This document shows positions 35,805 to 45,304 of a stretch of 64,000 nt of DNA, one piece after another. The DNA is taken from positions 992,001-1,056,000 of the forward strand of contig OY760143.1 in assembly GCA_963663245.1 (NCBI GenBank), written 5' to 3'. The DNA is from JAFGVL01 sp963663245 (GTDB lineage Bacteria > Bacteroidota > Bacteroidia > Bacteroidales > Paludibacteraceae). Positions within the stretch are counted from its first letter, which is position 1. Each line of letters starts with the position of its first letter. The position numbers and the translations under genes were made by a program. A model generated the notes under the pieces. It made no database searches, had not been told where the DNA came from, and worked only from the letters and a program-made list of their open reading frames with translations.

Positions 35805-38726
35805 ATGAAAAAGTTTCTGTTGTTTATTAGTGCATTTGTTTGTCTACAAGTAAGTGCTCAACTATTAAATGGTGATTTTGAAGACTGGACAACAACGAAT
35901 ATCTTGTCTTTAGATGGTTTTCAAAGTTCTCAACAAGATAACCTTGATGTTACTACAATTACTCAAGTAACAGGTCGTTCAGGTTCAGGTTTTGCTGTTA
36001 AAATGGAAACACAAATGACAGTGGGAGTAGATACTACGTTTGCTTATATAGCTAATTTCGAAGACGAACCATCTTCAGGTAAAGGAGGAAGTCCATACAC
36101 GCAAAGACCAGACTCATTTGTGGTTTGGGCAAATTATGATGTACAGCCTAATGATACAGCAATTATTATGGTATTTTTAAAGCTAGGAGGAGCTGTTTAT
36201 TCACCCAATATGTATAATATTACAGGTTCATCTTCTGGTTTATGGGAAAGATTATCATTCCCAATCGCACAACCTCCAGTTGTTGCTCCAGATTCTGTAA
36301 TTATTGCTTTTTCTTCTTCTAATGCGATTAATGAATTAGGTATAGCAGGTGGAAGTATGTTGATGGTAGATGATATGTCATTTACATCAACTTTGCCAGT
36401 TACATTAAACCCTATTGAAAATGGCAATTTTGACGCATGGACAACAAAATCTTATGATACTCCTGATGAGTGGATATCAGCACAAGATGGTAGTAATATT
36501 CAATTAGATGCTATGGGAGCTGGAAATCCTATTGAAAAAACAACTGACGCATATGAAGGAAGCTCTGCTTTAAAATTCAATGTTGTTGGTGTTCCTGCAT
36601 ATGACTGGACATATGATTATTTTGCTAATATTTATGACAATGGAGTTACTCGTGTTGGTGGTTTTGACTACAATGAAGCTTATGGTGATTTAACAGGTTA
36701 TTACAAGTTTAGTACTTCAGTTTCTGATTCTATGCAAGTATTTCTTGTTTTAAGAAAAGGAGGCTTTAGCTATTATTCTCAATTATCACTACCTCCTGTA
36801 GCTGCTTATACTAAATTTACCTTGCCATTTGATATAACTGGAATAGGAGTTCCAGATAGTGCTTGGATTGAGGTGAGAGGTTCTGTCTTTCCTTACCCAT
36901 TTAATACTGGTGCTATAGGTAATGTGTTTTATTTGGATGATTTAGAGATGAATAAACTTTCAGCTTTAAAAGTTAATTCAACTGTTAATCTTTGTTCTTC
37001 AACTACAGCAGATTTAACCGATGGAACAAGTAGTCTTGTTGGAGGAACTATCACTTATTATACAGATGCGCTTTTAACAAGCCCTGTCGTTGATGAGACA
37101 GCTGTGTCAGCTGGTACATACTATGTATTACTAGAGAAAGTTTCAGGGTACCGTGATACAGCAAGTATATCAGTTACAGTTAATCCAAAACCTACCGTAA
37201 TCACGAATGCCCCAACAGTAGTTTGTTCGCCTAATACCATTGATTTAACAGCATCTGCAGTAACGGCAGGTTCAACTAGTGCTTTAACATATACTTATTG
37301 GCTTAATGCAGCTGCAACTCTTCCATTAGCAACACCATCAGCTGCGCCTATGAGTGGGACTTATTATATAGTAGGAGAAACGGCTTTAGGTTGTTCTGAT
37401 ACGACAGCTGTGCTTGTAACAGTCAACTCAAAACCAACTGTAATCACGACTGGTCCAGCAGCAGTTTGTTCACCTAATACAGTAGATTTAACTGCTTCTG
37501 CAGTAACAGCAGGCTCAACAGCAAGTTTAATGTACACTTATTTTACAAATTCTACTGCAACTACTGCCTTATTATCTCCTTCAGCTGTATCTTCAAGTGG
37601 TACGTATTATATAGTAGGAGAAACTGCATTGGGTTGTTCAGATACAGCGACTGTAGCGACAACAATTAATCCATTGCCAACAGCTACAATAAGTGGAACA
37701 ACGGCTGTGTGTAAGTCATCTACAGCCCCTGAAGTTACTTTTACAGGTGCTAATGGAATAGCTCCATATACATTTACGTACAAGATAAATGGATCATCAT
37801 TTACTGTAAGTACAGTAAGTGGTAATAGTGTAACGGTATCACAATCAACAGCTATACCTTATGTTTATACTTATGAATTAGTTAGTGTACAAGATGCAAG
37901 TAGTACAGCTTGTAGTAACCCACAAACTGGTACGGTAACAATAACTGTTAATCAATTACCATCAGCAACAATAAGCGGAACTACTGCAGTATGTGAAAAC
38001 AGCATAGCTCCTGACATTACTTTTGCAGGAATAGACGGAGTTGCACCTTATACATTTACATATTCGATTAATAGTGGTACTTCTCAAACAATTACAACAG
38101 CAACTGGTAGTAGTGTTACAGTAGAGCAATCTACTAGTACTCCAGATGATTATATTTATGAGTTAGTAAGTGTACAAGATGCTAGTTCTACAACTTGTAG
38201 CAATACTCAAACTGGTAGTGCAACAATAACAGTGAATCCTAAACCAACAGTAGTAGTTACTAATCCTCCGGCAGTAGAAGAGCCATCTATGGTTGATATA
38301 ACTGCAGCAGCTGTTACAGCAGGTTCAACATCTGGTTTGTTGTATACTTATTGGCTTGATGCTGCTGCAACAAGTGTGTTGTCAACACCATTTATTGTAT
38401 CATCTAGTGGTACGTATTATATTAAGGGCCATACCTTAGCTGGTTGTTCTGATACAACTGCCGTTACAGTTACTATTAACCCAACGGTAGGTGTTTCGTT
38501 AAATGATGCAAGCCCTATCTCAATATATGCAGTTGAAAGTAATGTTGTTATTGAACTTATGGGGGAATCTGCTGTTTATGAAGTATTTGATTTAAATGGT
38601 TCTGTTGTTTTATCAGGTGTAACAAATACTCGTAAAACAACTATTCCAGTTTCGATAAAAGGAATTTACCTTGTTAAGGTAACAATAGATAATTTTATAT
38701 TTGTAGATAAGATTTTGGTTTACTAA
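35805..38726 (+). CDS. T9SS-secreted repeat protein (surface)
   Basis: A 973-residue exported protein. After a signal peptide (KKFLLFISAFVCLQVSAQ) come two related domains that each begin with an NGxFxxWTT motif (NGDFEDWTT near 23 and NGNFDAWTT near 207), resembling carbohydrate-binding/PCMD-type modules. The middle (about 462-890) has five Ig-like repeats in the order A-A-B-B-A: type A (about 80 residues, AVTAGST...SGTYYIxGxTxxGCSDT) and type B (about 93 residues, ATISGTTAVC...YELVSVQDASST). The last 80 residues form a type A T9SS sorting domain (VYEVFDLNGSVVLSG to the end). Ligand unknown; adhesin or glycan binding are reasonable guesses. It stands alone with its own terminator. Confidence 0.85.
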   Translation: MKKFLLFISAFVCLQVSAQLLNGDFEDWTTTNILSLDGFQSSQQDNLDVTTITQVTGRSGSGFAVKMETQMTVGVDTTFAYIANFEDEPSSGKGGSPYTQRPDSFVVWANYDVQPNDTAIIMVFLKLGGAVYSPNMYNITGSSSGLWERLSFPIAQPPVVAPDSVIIAFSSSNAINELGIAGGSMLMVDDMSFTSTLPVTLNPIENGNFDAWTTKSYDTPDEWISAQDGSNIQLDAMGAGNPIEKTTDAYEGSSALKFNVVGVPAYDWTYDYFANIYDNGVTRVGGFDYNEAYGDLTGYYKFSTSVSDSMQVFLVLRKGGFSYYSQLSLPPVAAYTKFTLPFDITGIGVPDSAWIEVRGSVFPYPFNTGAIGNVFYLDDLEMNKLSALKVNSTVNLCSSTTADLTDGTSSLVGGTITYYTDALLTSPVVDETAVSAGTYYVLLEKVSGYRDTASISVTVNPKPTVITNAPTVVCSPNTIDLTASAVTAGSTSALTYTYWLNAAATLPLATPSAAPMSGTYYIVGETALGCSDTTAVLVTVNSKPTVITTGPAAVCSPNTVDLTASAVTAGSTASLMYTYFTNSTATTALLSPSAVSSSGTYYIVGETALGCSDTATVATTINPLPTATISGTTAVCKSSTAPEVTFTGANGIAPYTFTYKINGSSFTVSTVSGNSVTVSQSTAIPYVYTYELVSVQDASSTACSNPQTGTVTITVNQLPSATISGTTAVCENSIAPDITFAGIDGVAPYTFTYSINSGTSQTITTATGSSVTVEQSTSTPDDYIYELVSVQDASSTTCSNTQTGSATITVNPKPTVVVTNPPAVEEPSMVDITAAAVTAGSTSGLLYTYWLDAAATSVLSTPFIVSSSGTYYIKGHTLAGCSDTTAVTVTINPTVGVSLNDASPISIYAVESNVVIELMGESAVYEVFDLNGSVVLSGVTNTRKTTIPVSIKGIYLVKVTIDNFIFVDKILVY

Positions 38727-38742
38727 AAAAATGTTTCTCAAT

Positions 38743-38775
38743 AAAAAGCCTCTAGAAATTTCTAGAGGCTTTTTT
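38743..38775 (+). terminator. Terminator after the repeat protein
   Basis: A perfect 32-bp palindrome (38743-38774) containing GCCTCTAGAAA and its complement, flanked by A and T runs, 17 nt past the stop codon. Confidence 0.9.
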
Positions 38776-39211
38776 ATTAGTTTTTTAGAAGTATCTATTT
38801 TTCTAGTATTAATATATACTACTTTAATGTTAGTGTTTTTTAGAAGTATTCTAACTTATAAATTATAACTACTTGTTAGTTTTTTATTTTGCTATATCTT
38901 TTTTAAGTATCTTGTTTTTAGTGTTTTATTGTTGTTTTGTTGTCTTGTATAATCTCTTCGCCTATAACAATTTAATATTAAAAAGATCTTTTTGTTATTT
39001 AAATTCAATCTAAATTGATAAAAATTAACTAAAAGTTATGAACCTTTTTATAGTACGTCTTTTGATGAATTATAAGCTTGTAACTAGTTTTTAATGAAAA
39101 TGAGATAACTTCTTTATATTCAGACTGTAACATTAACTGTTAAATCTTGTAATTGGCTGAAAGTCAAATAGTTGTGTTAAATTATTGAAAATAAGTAAGA
39201 TAGGAGGAAAC
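38776..39211. other. Long AT-rich region upstream of dnaA
   Basis: About 435 bp without an ORF. Small palindromes such as AAAAAGATCTTTTT occur (near 38978-38991). No TTATCCACA-type DnaA box was found, so there is no evidence for an origin here. A terminator at its end (39212) has no annotated gene to serve, so a short untranslated transcript is possible. Confidence 0.4.
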
Positions 39212-39242
39212 AAAAAAACCTAGCAAAAAAAGGTTTTTTTTT
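39212..39242 (+). terminator. Orphan terminator upstream of dnaA
   Basis: Stem AAAAAAACCT (39212-39221) with AGGTTTTTTT (39231-39240), 9-nt loop, T run to 39242. The preceding gene already ends in a terminator 440 bp earlier; this one lies 84 nt before the dnaA ATG. Confidence 0.7.
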
Positions 39243-39325
39243 CAAGAAAATGTTTGTCATTTTTGCATACACCAATCTAAAGCAAATTAGTAGAATATTA
39301 TTTATTTTAAAAAGACATTTAGAGT

Positions 39326-40720
39326 ATGACTCACGAAAAATTGTGGAACCAATGCTTGAAGGTAATCAAGGACAATGTAAGCGATGTCGCCTTTGATACA
39401 TGGTTTGCTCCTATTGTTCCTCTTGGTTATAAAGGTAATGAATTTATCTTACAAGTGCCTAGTCAATTCTTCTATGAATATATAGAAGAAAAATATATTG
39501 ATTTGCTTAGAAAAACTCTTTATAGAGAAGTTGGTGAAGGCACGCAATTAAAGTATCGTATTATTATGGATAATGCTACCCAAACGGTAACAGAAATTCC
39601 AAGCACGCAAAAAACAACTAATGGAAAAAATTTTACTCAAGAAAATAAAGTAAAGGATATTCATAATCCTTTTGAAAAAACTATATTAAAAGATATTGAC
39701 CCTCAATTAAATTTTAATTATACATTAGATTCTTTTATTGAGGGGAAAGCAAATAAATTAGCTCGTATTGCTGGAGAAAGTATTTCTTCAAACCCTGGAG
39801 ACACTGCTTTTAACCCTTTATTCTTACATGGGCAGTCAGGTGTAGGTAAAACACACTTAGTGCATGCTATTGGTGTTGCTGTTAAGCAACAATTTCCTAC
39901 GAAAAGAGTATTGTACGTTTCAGCAAATTTATTTCAAATTCAATATACAGACGCTGTTCGTAGAAATTCAGTGAATGACTTTTTGAACTTCTATCAAACA
40001 ATTGATGTGTTAATTATTGATGATATTCATGAGTTCTTTGGGAAAGTAGCTACTCAAAACACTTTCTTCCATATATTTAATCACTTACATCAGTCTCGTA
40101 AACAAATTATTTTAACTTGTGATCGTTCTCCAGCTTTTATTCAAGGAATGGAACAACGTTTATTGACTCGTTTTAAATGGGGATTAACAGCAGAGCTTGA
40201 GAAACCTGATTATGAGTTAAGAAAATCAATCTTGTTAAATAAGATATATAGAGATGGTTTAGAGATTGCTCCGGAAGTAGTTGATTATATTGCTAAAAAT
40301 GTAACAGAGAACGTGAGAGACCTCGAAGGAGTTATTGTTTCTTTATTAGCTCACTCAATGCTTGCTAACTCTCCTATTGATAATAAACTAGCTGAAAAAG
40401 TTGTCAGTAAATTAGTTGCAGTAAAACCTGTAAGTCTATCGGTAGAGAAAATCAGAGATCTTGTATGTAATCACTTTAACTTAGAAATAGAGTCAATATT
40501 AACTCCATCTAGAAAAAGAGAAGTGGTACAAGCTCGTCAAATAGCAATGTATTTGTCTAAACAATATACTAAAAATTCACTTTCTTCTATTGGTCAAACA
40601 ATTGGTAAAAGAGACCATGCCACGGTGCTTCATGCCTGTAAGCAGGTTAATGATTTAATTACTACAGATAAGAGTTTTAGGAATAGCGTCATGGAAATTG
40701 AAGCAAAACTTAAAAATTAA
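39326..40720 (+). CDS. dnaA: Chromosomal replication initiator DnaA
   Basis: DnaA binds origin boxes and opens the duplex to start replication. The 464 residues show domain I (WNQCLKVIKDNVSDVAFDTWF, 7-27), a linker, the AAA+ domain III with Walker A GQSGVGKTH and Walker B VLIIDDIHEF, and the DNA-binding domain IV with IGKRDHATVLHACKQV. All key residues are present. No DnaA boxes were recognised in the upstream 600 bp, so the origin may lie elsewhere. Confidence 0.97.
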   Translation: MTHEKLWNQCLKVIKDNVSDVAFDTWFAPIVPLGYKGNEFILQVPSQFFYEYIEEKYIDLLRKTLYREVGEGTQLKYRIIMDNATQTVTEIPSTQKTTNGKNFTQENKVKDIHNPFEKTILKDIDPQLNFNYTLDSFIEGKANKLARIAGESISSNPGDTAFNPLFLHGQSGVGKTHLVHAIGVAVKQQFPTKRVLYVSANLFQIQYTDAVRRNSVNDFLNFYQTIDVLIIDDIHEFFGKVATQNTFFHIFNHLHQSRKQIILTCDRSPAFIQGMEQRLLTRFKWGLTAELEKPDYELRKSILLNKIYRDGLEIAPEVVDYIAKNVTENVRDLEGVIVSLLAHSMLANSPIDNKLAEKVVSKLVAVKPVSLSVEKIRDLVCNHFNLEIESILTPSRKREVVQARQIAMYLSKQYTKNSLSSIGQTIGKRDHATVLHACKQVNDLITTDKSFRNSVMEIEAKLKN

Positions 40721-40723
40721 AAT

Positions 40724-40751
40724 AAAGGAGGATGTTTATCCTCCTTTTTTT
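40724..40751 (+). terminator. Terminator after dnaA
   Basis: A 10-bp stem AAAGGAGGAT (40724-40733) with ATCCTCCTTT (40738-40747), loop GTTT and a T run, 3 nt past the stop. Confidence 0.9.
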
Positions 40752-40798
40752 ATAGAAAAATATTATTTTTACGAACTAATTTAAAATTCGATATAAGA

Positions 40799-41368
40799 AT
40801 GCTTTATAAGTTTGTAATATTGTCTGACGAGGTGGACGATTTTCTTCGCGAGATAACCGTAGATTCTGAAGCTACGTTTTATGACCTGCATGATGCTTTG
40901 CTTGATTCAGTTAAATTCAACAAAGATCAAATGACTTCTTTCTTTATTTGTTCAGAAGATTGGGAAAAAGAACAGGAGGTTACTTTGTTTGAAATGGACT
41001 CTGGTTCTGAAGTTGATAATTTAGTAATGTCAGAAACAGAATTAAGTGAATTAATTTCTGATGAAGACCAGAAACTATTGTATATATTTGATTATTTGTC
41101 AGATAGAGCTTTTTTTATTGAGTTAAAAGAAATTATTCCTGGAAAGACAGTTGAAAGTGCTGTTTGTTCTATCTCAAATGGATTGCCGCCAGAGCAATTT
41201 GAGACTGTGGAAGAAGAGGTAGTTTCTAAAAAGCTTGCTGGAGATGCTGAGAATGTAGATGCTTCTTTTTATGGAGAGGGATTTGAGATGGAGGAGTTAG
41301 ATGAAGAAAGATACTCTGATCTAAATATGGGTGAAGAGAATAGCTCTCCAGAAGAACCAGCATTATAA
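40799..41368 (+). CDS. Plasmid pRiA4b ORF-3-like / TnpR-passenger family protein
   Basis: The 189-residue product matches the pRiA4b ORF-3/IS1096 passenger family in its first 130 residues (YKFVILSDEVDDFLREITVDS, then TFYDLHDALLDS and LLYIFDYLSDRAFFIELKEI). The last 50 residues are an acidic tail (EEEVVSKKLAGDAENV to NSSPEEPAL). The family's function is unknown. Despite the family name there is no transposase or terminal inverted repeat around it, and the setting between dnaA and miaA is chromosomal. Confidence 0.8.
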   Translation: MLYKFVILSDEVDDFLREITVDSEATFYDLHDALLDSVKFNKDQMTSFFICSEDWEKEQEVTLFEMDSGSEVDNLVMSETELSELISDEDQKLLYIFDYLSDRAFFIELKEIIPGKTVESAVCSISNGLPPEQFETVEEEVVSKKLAGDAENVDASFYGEGFEMEELDEERYSDLNMGEENSSPEEPAL

Positions 41369-41389
41369 AAAAAAATATTTTTTCAATTG

Positions 41390-41416
41390 AAAAACCCGAT
41401 TCTGTTCGGGTTTTTT
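41390..41416 (+). terminator. Terminator between the ORF-3-like gene and miaA
   Basis: Stem AAAAACCCGA (41390-41399) with TCGGGTTTTT (41406-41415), 6-nt loop, T run. It ends 15 nt before the miaA start. Confidence 0.88.
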
Positions 41417-41430
41417 GTTAATAGATAGTT

Positions 41431-42339
41431 GTGAATCAAAAAACACTTATAGTACTAACAGGACCAACAGGTGTAGGTAAAACAGATTGTAGTATCCGTT
41501 TGGCAGAACATTTCTCTTGTCCTATTATATCTTCAGATTCGCGACAGATTTATAAAGAACTAAAAATTGGAACGGCTCCTCCTGATAGAACTCAATTAAA
41601 AAGAGTAAAGCATTATTGTATTGCAACTAAAAGTATTGCTGAATCCTATAATGCAGGACAGTATGAGCATGATGTAATTGCGCTATTAGATGAACTTTTT
41701 AAAGAGCATGATGTTGTATTGCTTGTAGGAGGTTCAATGATGTATATTGATGCTGTTTGTAAAGGCTTAGATGATATTCCTGCAATTACACCAATTGTTA
41801 GAGCGAGCGTTAAGAAATTGTATGAAAAGGAGGGTCTTGAAGGAGTTTCTAAAAGATTGTGTGATTTAGATCCTAAGCATTACCAGAACGTTGATCTGAA
41901 AAATAAACAACGAGTTATGCATGCAGTTGAAGTCTGTTTAACTTTAGGGTCTCCTTATTCAGATATTTTAACAGCAAAAAACAAAAAAAGAGCATTCGAT
42001 ATCATTAAAATAGGCGTAAATTTACCTCGTGAAATACTTTATGAAAGAATTAATGCTCGTGTAGATGTGATGGTTAAAGATGGTCTAGTTGAAGAAGCTA
42101 GAAGTTTGCATCCATTTAAAGATTACAATTCTTTAAATACTGTAGGATATAAAGAGTTGTTTGAGTATTTTGAAGGTAAATATACCTTAGATTTTGCATT
42201 GCAAATGATAAAACAAAATTCACGTAGATATGCCAAAAGGCAACTTACATGGTTTAATGCAGACAAGGATATGGAGTGGTTTGCACCTAAGCAGTATGAT
42301 GAAATTATTGACTCTATAAAAAGAAAATTGCTACAATAG
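41431..42339 (+). CDS. miaA: tRNA dimethylallyltransferase MiaA
   Basis: MiaA adds the dimethylallyl group to A37 of tRNAs that read UNN codons. The 302 residues show the P-loop GPTGVGKTDCS at residue 11, SSDSRQIYKELKIGTA, the YNAGQYEHD motif and the C-terminal RYAKRQLTWF. Translation starts with GTG at 41431; it leads directly into the P-loop strand, as in relatives. The LysE-type gene begins 3 nt after the stop, so the two are probably co-transcribed. Confidence 0.95.
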   Translation: MNQKTLIVLTGPTGVGKTDCSIRLAEHFSCPIISSDSRQIYKELKIGTAPPDRTQLKRVKHYCIATKSIAESYNAGQYEHDVIALLDELFKEHDVVLLVGGSMMYIDAVCKGLDDIPAITPIVRASVKKLYEKEGLEGVSKRLCDLDPKHYQNVDLKNKQRVMHAVEVCLTLGSPYSDILTAKNKKRAFDIIKIGVNLPREILYERINARVDVMVKDGLVEEARSLHPFKDYNSLNTVGYKELFEYFEGKYTLDFALQMIKQNSRRYAKRQLTWFNADKDMEWFAPKQYDEIIDSIKRKLLQ

Positions 42340-42342
42340 TAT

Positions 42343-42978
42343 ATGTTAGATATTATTTTAAAAGGATTAATGATAGGAGTGTTTTCTTCTATTCCCGTAG
42401 GGCCTATAGCAATTCTTTGTATTCAGAGGACTTTAAATCGAGGTCGAAATCATGGGTTTTTTACAGGATTGGGAGCCGCATTGTCCGATTTAGGCTATGC
42501 TTCCTTGGCAGCCTTTAGTATGAGTTTTATTGTTGATTTTATCCATCAACATCAATTTTACATAGAATTTGGTGGAGCTTTCATTATTTTAATCTTTGGA
42601 TTTGTAATATTCAAGTCAAATCCCATGAAAAAAATATCTGTTGCCTCAGAGAAAAAAGAAAGCTATTTTCAAGATTTTATCACCTCCTTTGCATTAACAA
42701 TGACCAATCCATTAATGATTTTTTTGTTTATAGGATTGTATGCTCGCTTTGATTTTGTTGGTGCTGAATTTACTCTAGTTAGTTCTGTTTTAGGACTTTT
42801 AGCTGTGTTTGTCGGTGCGGCTTTATGGTGGTTTGTGCTTACTTTTTGTGTCAATCTTTTCCGATCAAAATTTAATGTTAGAGGTTTGTGGCTTATCAAC
42901 AAGATAGCTGGATTAGTATTAGTAGGTATTGCTATTTTTGGAATAGTTTTTTCTATAATCAATTCAGGTTTAGAATAG
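42343..42978 (+). CDS. LysE-family translocator
   Basis: A 211-residue integral membrane protein with about six hydrophobic segments and the LysE/RhtB signature near its N terminus (FSSIPVGPIAILCIQRTLNRGRN, GFFTGLGAALSDLGYA). The family exports amino acids or related small molecules; the substrate cannot be predicted. It follows miaA by 3 nt. Confidence 0.88.
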   Translation: MLDIILKGLMIGVFSSIPVGPIAILCIQRTLNRGRNHGFFTGLGAALSDLGYASLAAFSMSFIVDFIHQHQFYIEFGGAFIILIFGFVIFKSNPMKKISVASEKKESYFQDFITSFALTMTNPLMIFLFIGLYARFDFVGAEFTLVSSVLGLLAVFVGAALWWFVLTFCVNLFRSKFNVRGLWLINKIAGLVLVGIAIFGIVFSIINSGLE

Positions 42979-43012
42979 TATAAACGAATAGTTGTTTTTT
43001 TTTATTCCTATA

Positions 43013-43042
43013 TTGTGAAACAGAAAAAATAGATTATCTTTG
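43013..43042 (+). promoter_or_regulatory. Promoter of the tRNA-Asp gene
   Basis: TTG at 43013-43015, a 19-nt spacer and TATCTTTG at 43035-43042, 23 nt before the mature tRNA 5' end. Confidence 0.75.
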
Positions 43043-43065
43043 CAGAGCAATTGAATAAAAAATAC

Positions 43066-43139
43066 GGTGTGGTAGTTCAGTTGGTTAGAATACCTGCCTG
43101 TCACGCAGGGGGTCGCGGGTTCGAGTCCCGTCCATACCG
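43066..43139 (+). tRNA. tRNA-Asp (GTC)
   Basis: A 74-nt cloverleaf. The acceptor stem GGTGTGG pairs with CCATACC (one G-U), the anticodon stem CCTGC/GCAGG encloses the loop CTGTCAC with anticodon GTC at 43100-43102, and the T arm contains GTTCGAGTC. The discriminator is G, and CCA is not encoded. It is transcribed alone, between its own promoter and terminator. Confidence 0.97.
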
Positions 43140-43140
43140 C

Positions 43141-43176
43141 AAAAAGCAAGTCTATTTTTAGACTTGCTTTTTTTGT
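43141..43176 (+). terminator. Terminator of tRNA-Asp
   Basis: A perfect 14-bp stem (43141-43154 with 43159-43172) and T run, beginning two bases after the tRNA. Confidence 0.92.
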
Positions 43177-43272
43177 TTTATAACTCTTGAAAAATAAGAG
43201 GGACGATGATAAAAAACCATTCGCCCCTCTACTTCAAACAACTTTTGGTTGTGGTTAGTGTTTTTAGGTTAT

Positions 43273-45246
43273 TTACAATTTAAATTGCAAGCCTCCCTTT
43301 ACCCATCTTCCGGGCTGTTCAACACCATAATTGATATAGGGAGTGTCGAATAGATTGCTGGCTTCTGTAAATAATGTCATGCGTTTAATTGTCCATTGTA
43401 AACGCACATCTGTTAATAATGTAGGCTTATAATCTACTAATGTCGAGGAAGCATCAGTGTAGTTTCCTTTTCGGTCTAAATAGTTTAAGCGCCAGGATGC
43501 ACTAATGCCTTTGTATATTTTGTGCTCAAAGTCTAAGCCTAATTTGTTTTTCAGATAATCAAGCGCATATTTTGAGTCATAGGCTCCGCTTTCAGTATCT
43601 AATTGTAGAAATGAATAGCTAATTTTCACTCTTTTCACCCATTTGTTAGGGCTGTATGTTAAGCTTATATCAGCTCCTAGAGAATTTACTTCTGAATGAT
43701 TTTTACTCATATACTTTGTCTCGGAAGGAAGCTTAACCCAATCGATGACATCTTTTCCTTTACGGTAATAAGCTGCCAGTCTTCCTGCAAATAGTTGATT
43801 TTTATAAGTTGCCCCTAGTTCATACGTCAATGCTTTTTCTGCCTTTAAGTCAGGGTTGCCTTGATTAACAGAAGTTTGCAAATACAAATCAGTGTAAGTA
43901 GGTAAACGTAAAGACTGGTTAACAGAAGCAAATGCTTTAATTGCTTTATTGAAGGTGTATCCCATATCTCCACCAAAATAGAAGTTGCTTCCATAGTCAT
44001 TGTTTGTGTTTCCAAGTGCACCAATAGAAGCAGAATACTTCTTTAGAAAGATGGCTTGTTCTATAAAGTAGTTCAGATTATGTCTGCCTTTTGCATTGGT
44101 AAAATAAGTGCTGTCTGGGGCAAATGGAACCGGTCTGTTTACTGAAATACTTTCACCCAGTTTATTGCTGTAAATGTGTTCTAATCGATAATCTAATCCT
44201 GCAGTTGTTTTGCCAATTTTTGAATAATATGAGCTGCTGATATTTGCACCAGCAATATCTGTTTGGTGGTAATTATGACTGCTATACCAAGCAGCTGCAC
44301 CATCAAAATCTCTAAAGAGTTCAAATCGATCGTGGTTTTGTCTCCAATAAACCTGAGGAGTTATTACGAATTTTCCCATTCGTTTTTTTGTTGATATAGA
44401 TGTGAAGAATGTTTTTGTTGCTTCAAATTGGTTGGGGTACGCTAGCGTGTAAAAGCCGTAAGCCCCAAACCATTTGTCTTGATAGCCCATTTGAATGTTT
44501 ACATCACCCAAGGTTTTGCTGTCATATCTTAGTTGTGCAAATGTATTGGTGATTTTATAATCGGTGTCTTGCATATATCCATCAGCACTAGCGTTTGCCA
44601 TTGAGGCAAAAGCTTTCACTTTTTTGTTTACAATAGATACATTTATGAGAGAAGAAAATAAACCATGGTCTCCAGCCTCTACTTTAGCAAGTCCTCCTGT
44701 TTTATTGGCTGTTCCAGTAATGATATTTATTGCTCCACTAAAAGCGTTGGGCCCTAATACTCTTGAGCCTGGTCCTTGTAGAATCTCTATGCGGTCAATA
44801 GCACTAACATCTATAGGAATGTTTAAATTATGATGTCCTGTTTGGGGGTCGGTAATATTTACACCATTAAGAAGAATCAACACTTGATCAAATGTACCAC
44901 CTCTAACAACGATGTCTGCTTGTACGCCATTTGCTCCACGCTGACGAATGTCAACTCCAGCTACATAATTAAGTAAATCCGCTAAAGTTTCTACAGGAGC
45001 ATTCTCAATCTCCTCTTTTTCCATTACAGAGACTATACGTGTAAGATCAGAATAAATCTCTTGGTGTTTTGATACGACTTCAAAATTATCTAATTGGATG
45101 TTTTTTATTGAATCGTTGCTTTCTTGGGCAAAGAGACTTAGGCAAGTTAATGAAAGAGTTCCAATTATCACTTTCTTTTTTAAATTGGTAAAGAATCTAT
45201 AACCTTTTCCGTTTGATGATTTTTTAAAAGAAATTTGTTTTTTCAT
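43273..45246 (-). CDS. TonB-dependent receptor, BtuB-like
   Basis: An outer-membrane transporter of 657 residues with the compact plug-plus-barrel layout of BtuB/siderophore receptors and no CarboxypepD_reg domain. An unusually long signal region (about 41 residues, with GKGYRFFTNLKKKVIIG before the hydrophobic core) is followed by a plug (ETLADLLNYVAGVDIRQRG, VVRGGTFDQVLILLNGVN) and a barrel ending RWVKGGLQFKL. The substrate is not certain; vitamin B12 is a reasonable guess. It starts only 17 nt after the T run of a strong terminator that follows a small ORF, and no promoter is visible in between, so expression should depend on read-through. Confidence 0.88.
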   Translation of the reverse strand: MKKQISFKKSSNGKGYRFFTNLKKKVIIGTLSLTCLSLFAQESNDSIKNIQLDNFEVVSKHQEIYSDLTRIVSVMEKEEIENAPVETLADLLNYVAGVDIRQRGANGVQADIVVRGGTFDQVLILLNGVNITDPQTGHHNLNIPIDVSAIDRIEILQGPGSRVLGPNAFSGAINIITGTANKTGGLAKVEAGDHGLFSSLINVSIVNKKVKAFASMANASADGYMQDTDYKITNTFAQLRYDSKTLGDVNIQMGYQDKWFGAYGFYTLAYPNQFEATKTFFTSISTKKRMGKFVITPQVYWRQNHDRFELFRDFDGAAAWYSSHNYHQTDIAGANISSSYYSKIGKTTAGLDYRLEHIYSNKLGESISVNRPVPFAPDSTYFTNAKGRHNLNYFIEQAIFLKKYSASIGALGNTNNDYGSNFYFGGDMGYTFNKAIKAFASVNQSLRLPTYTDLYLQTSVNQGNPDLKAEKALTYELGATYKNQLFAGRLAAYYRKGKDVIDWVKLPSETKYMSKNHSEVNSLGADISLTYSPNKWVKRVKISYSFLQLDTESGAYDSKYALDYLKNKLGLDFEHKIYKGISASWRLNYLDRKGNYTDASSTLVDYKPTLLTDVRLQWTIKRMTLFTEASNLFDTPYINYGVEQPGRWVKGGLQFKL

Positions 45247-45262
45247 TTTCTAAGTGTTTTGT

Positions 45263-45299
45263 AAAAAAAAAACGACCATTGGAATAGGTCCAATGGTCG
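45263..45299 (-). terminator. Terminator/attenuator between the small ORF and the BtuB-like receptor
   Basis: On the minus strand, an 11-bp perfect stem (CGACCATTGGA, 45299-45289, with 45283-45273), a 5-nt loop and ten T. It starts 5 nt after the small ORF stop codon and ends 17 nt before the receptor ATG. Confidence 0.85.
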
Positions 45300-45304
45300 C
45301 GATA

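Noticed and set aside
38727..39325. Replication origin next to dnaA
   Set aside because: The region is AT-rich, but no TTATCCACA-type DnaA boxes or their complements were found on either strand.
40799..41368. Insertion sequence, suggested by the IS1096 passenger-family name
   Set aside because: No transposase, terminal inverted repeats or target duplications surround the gene, and it lies in an ordinary chromosomal setting.
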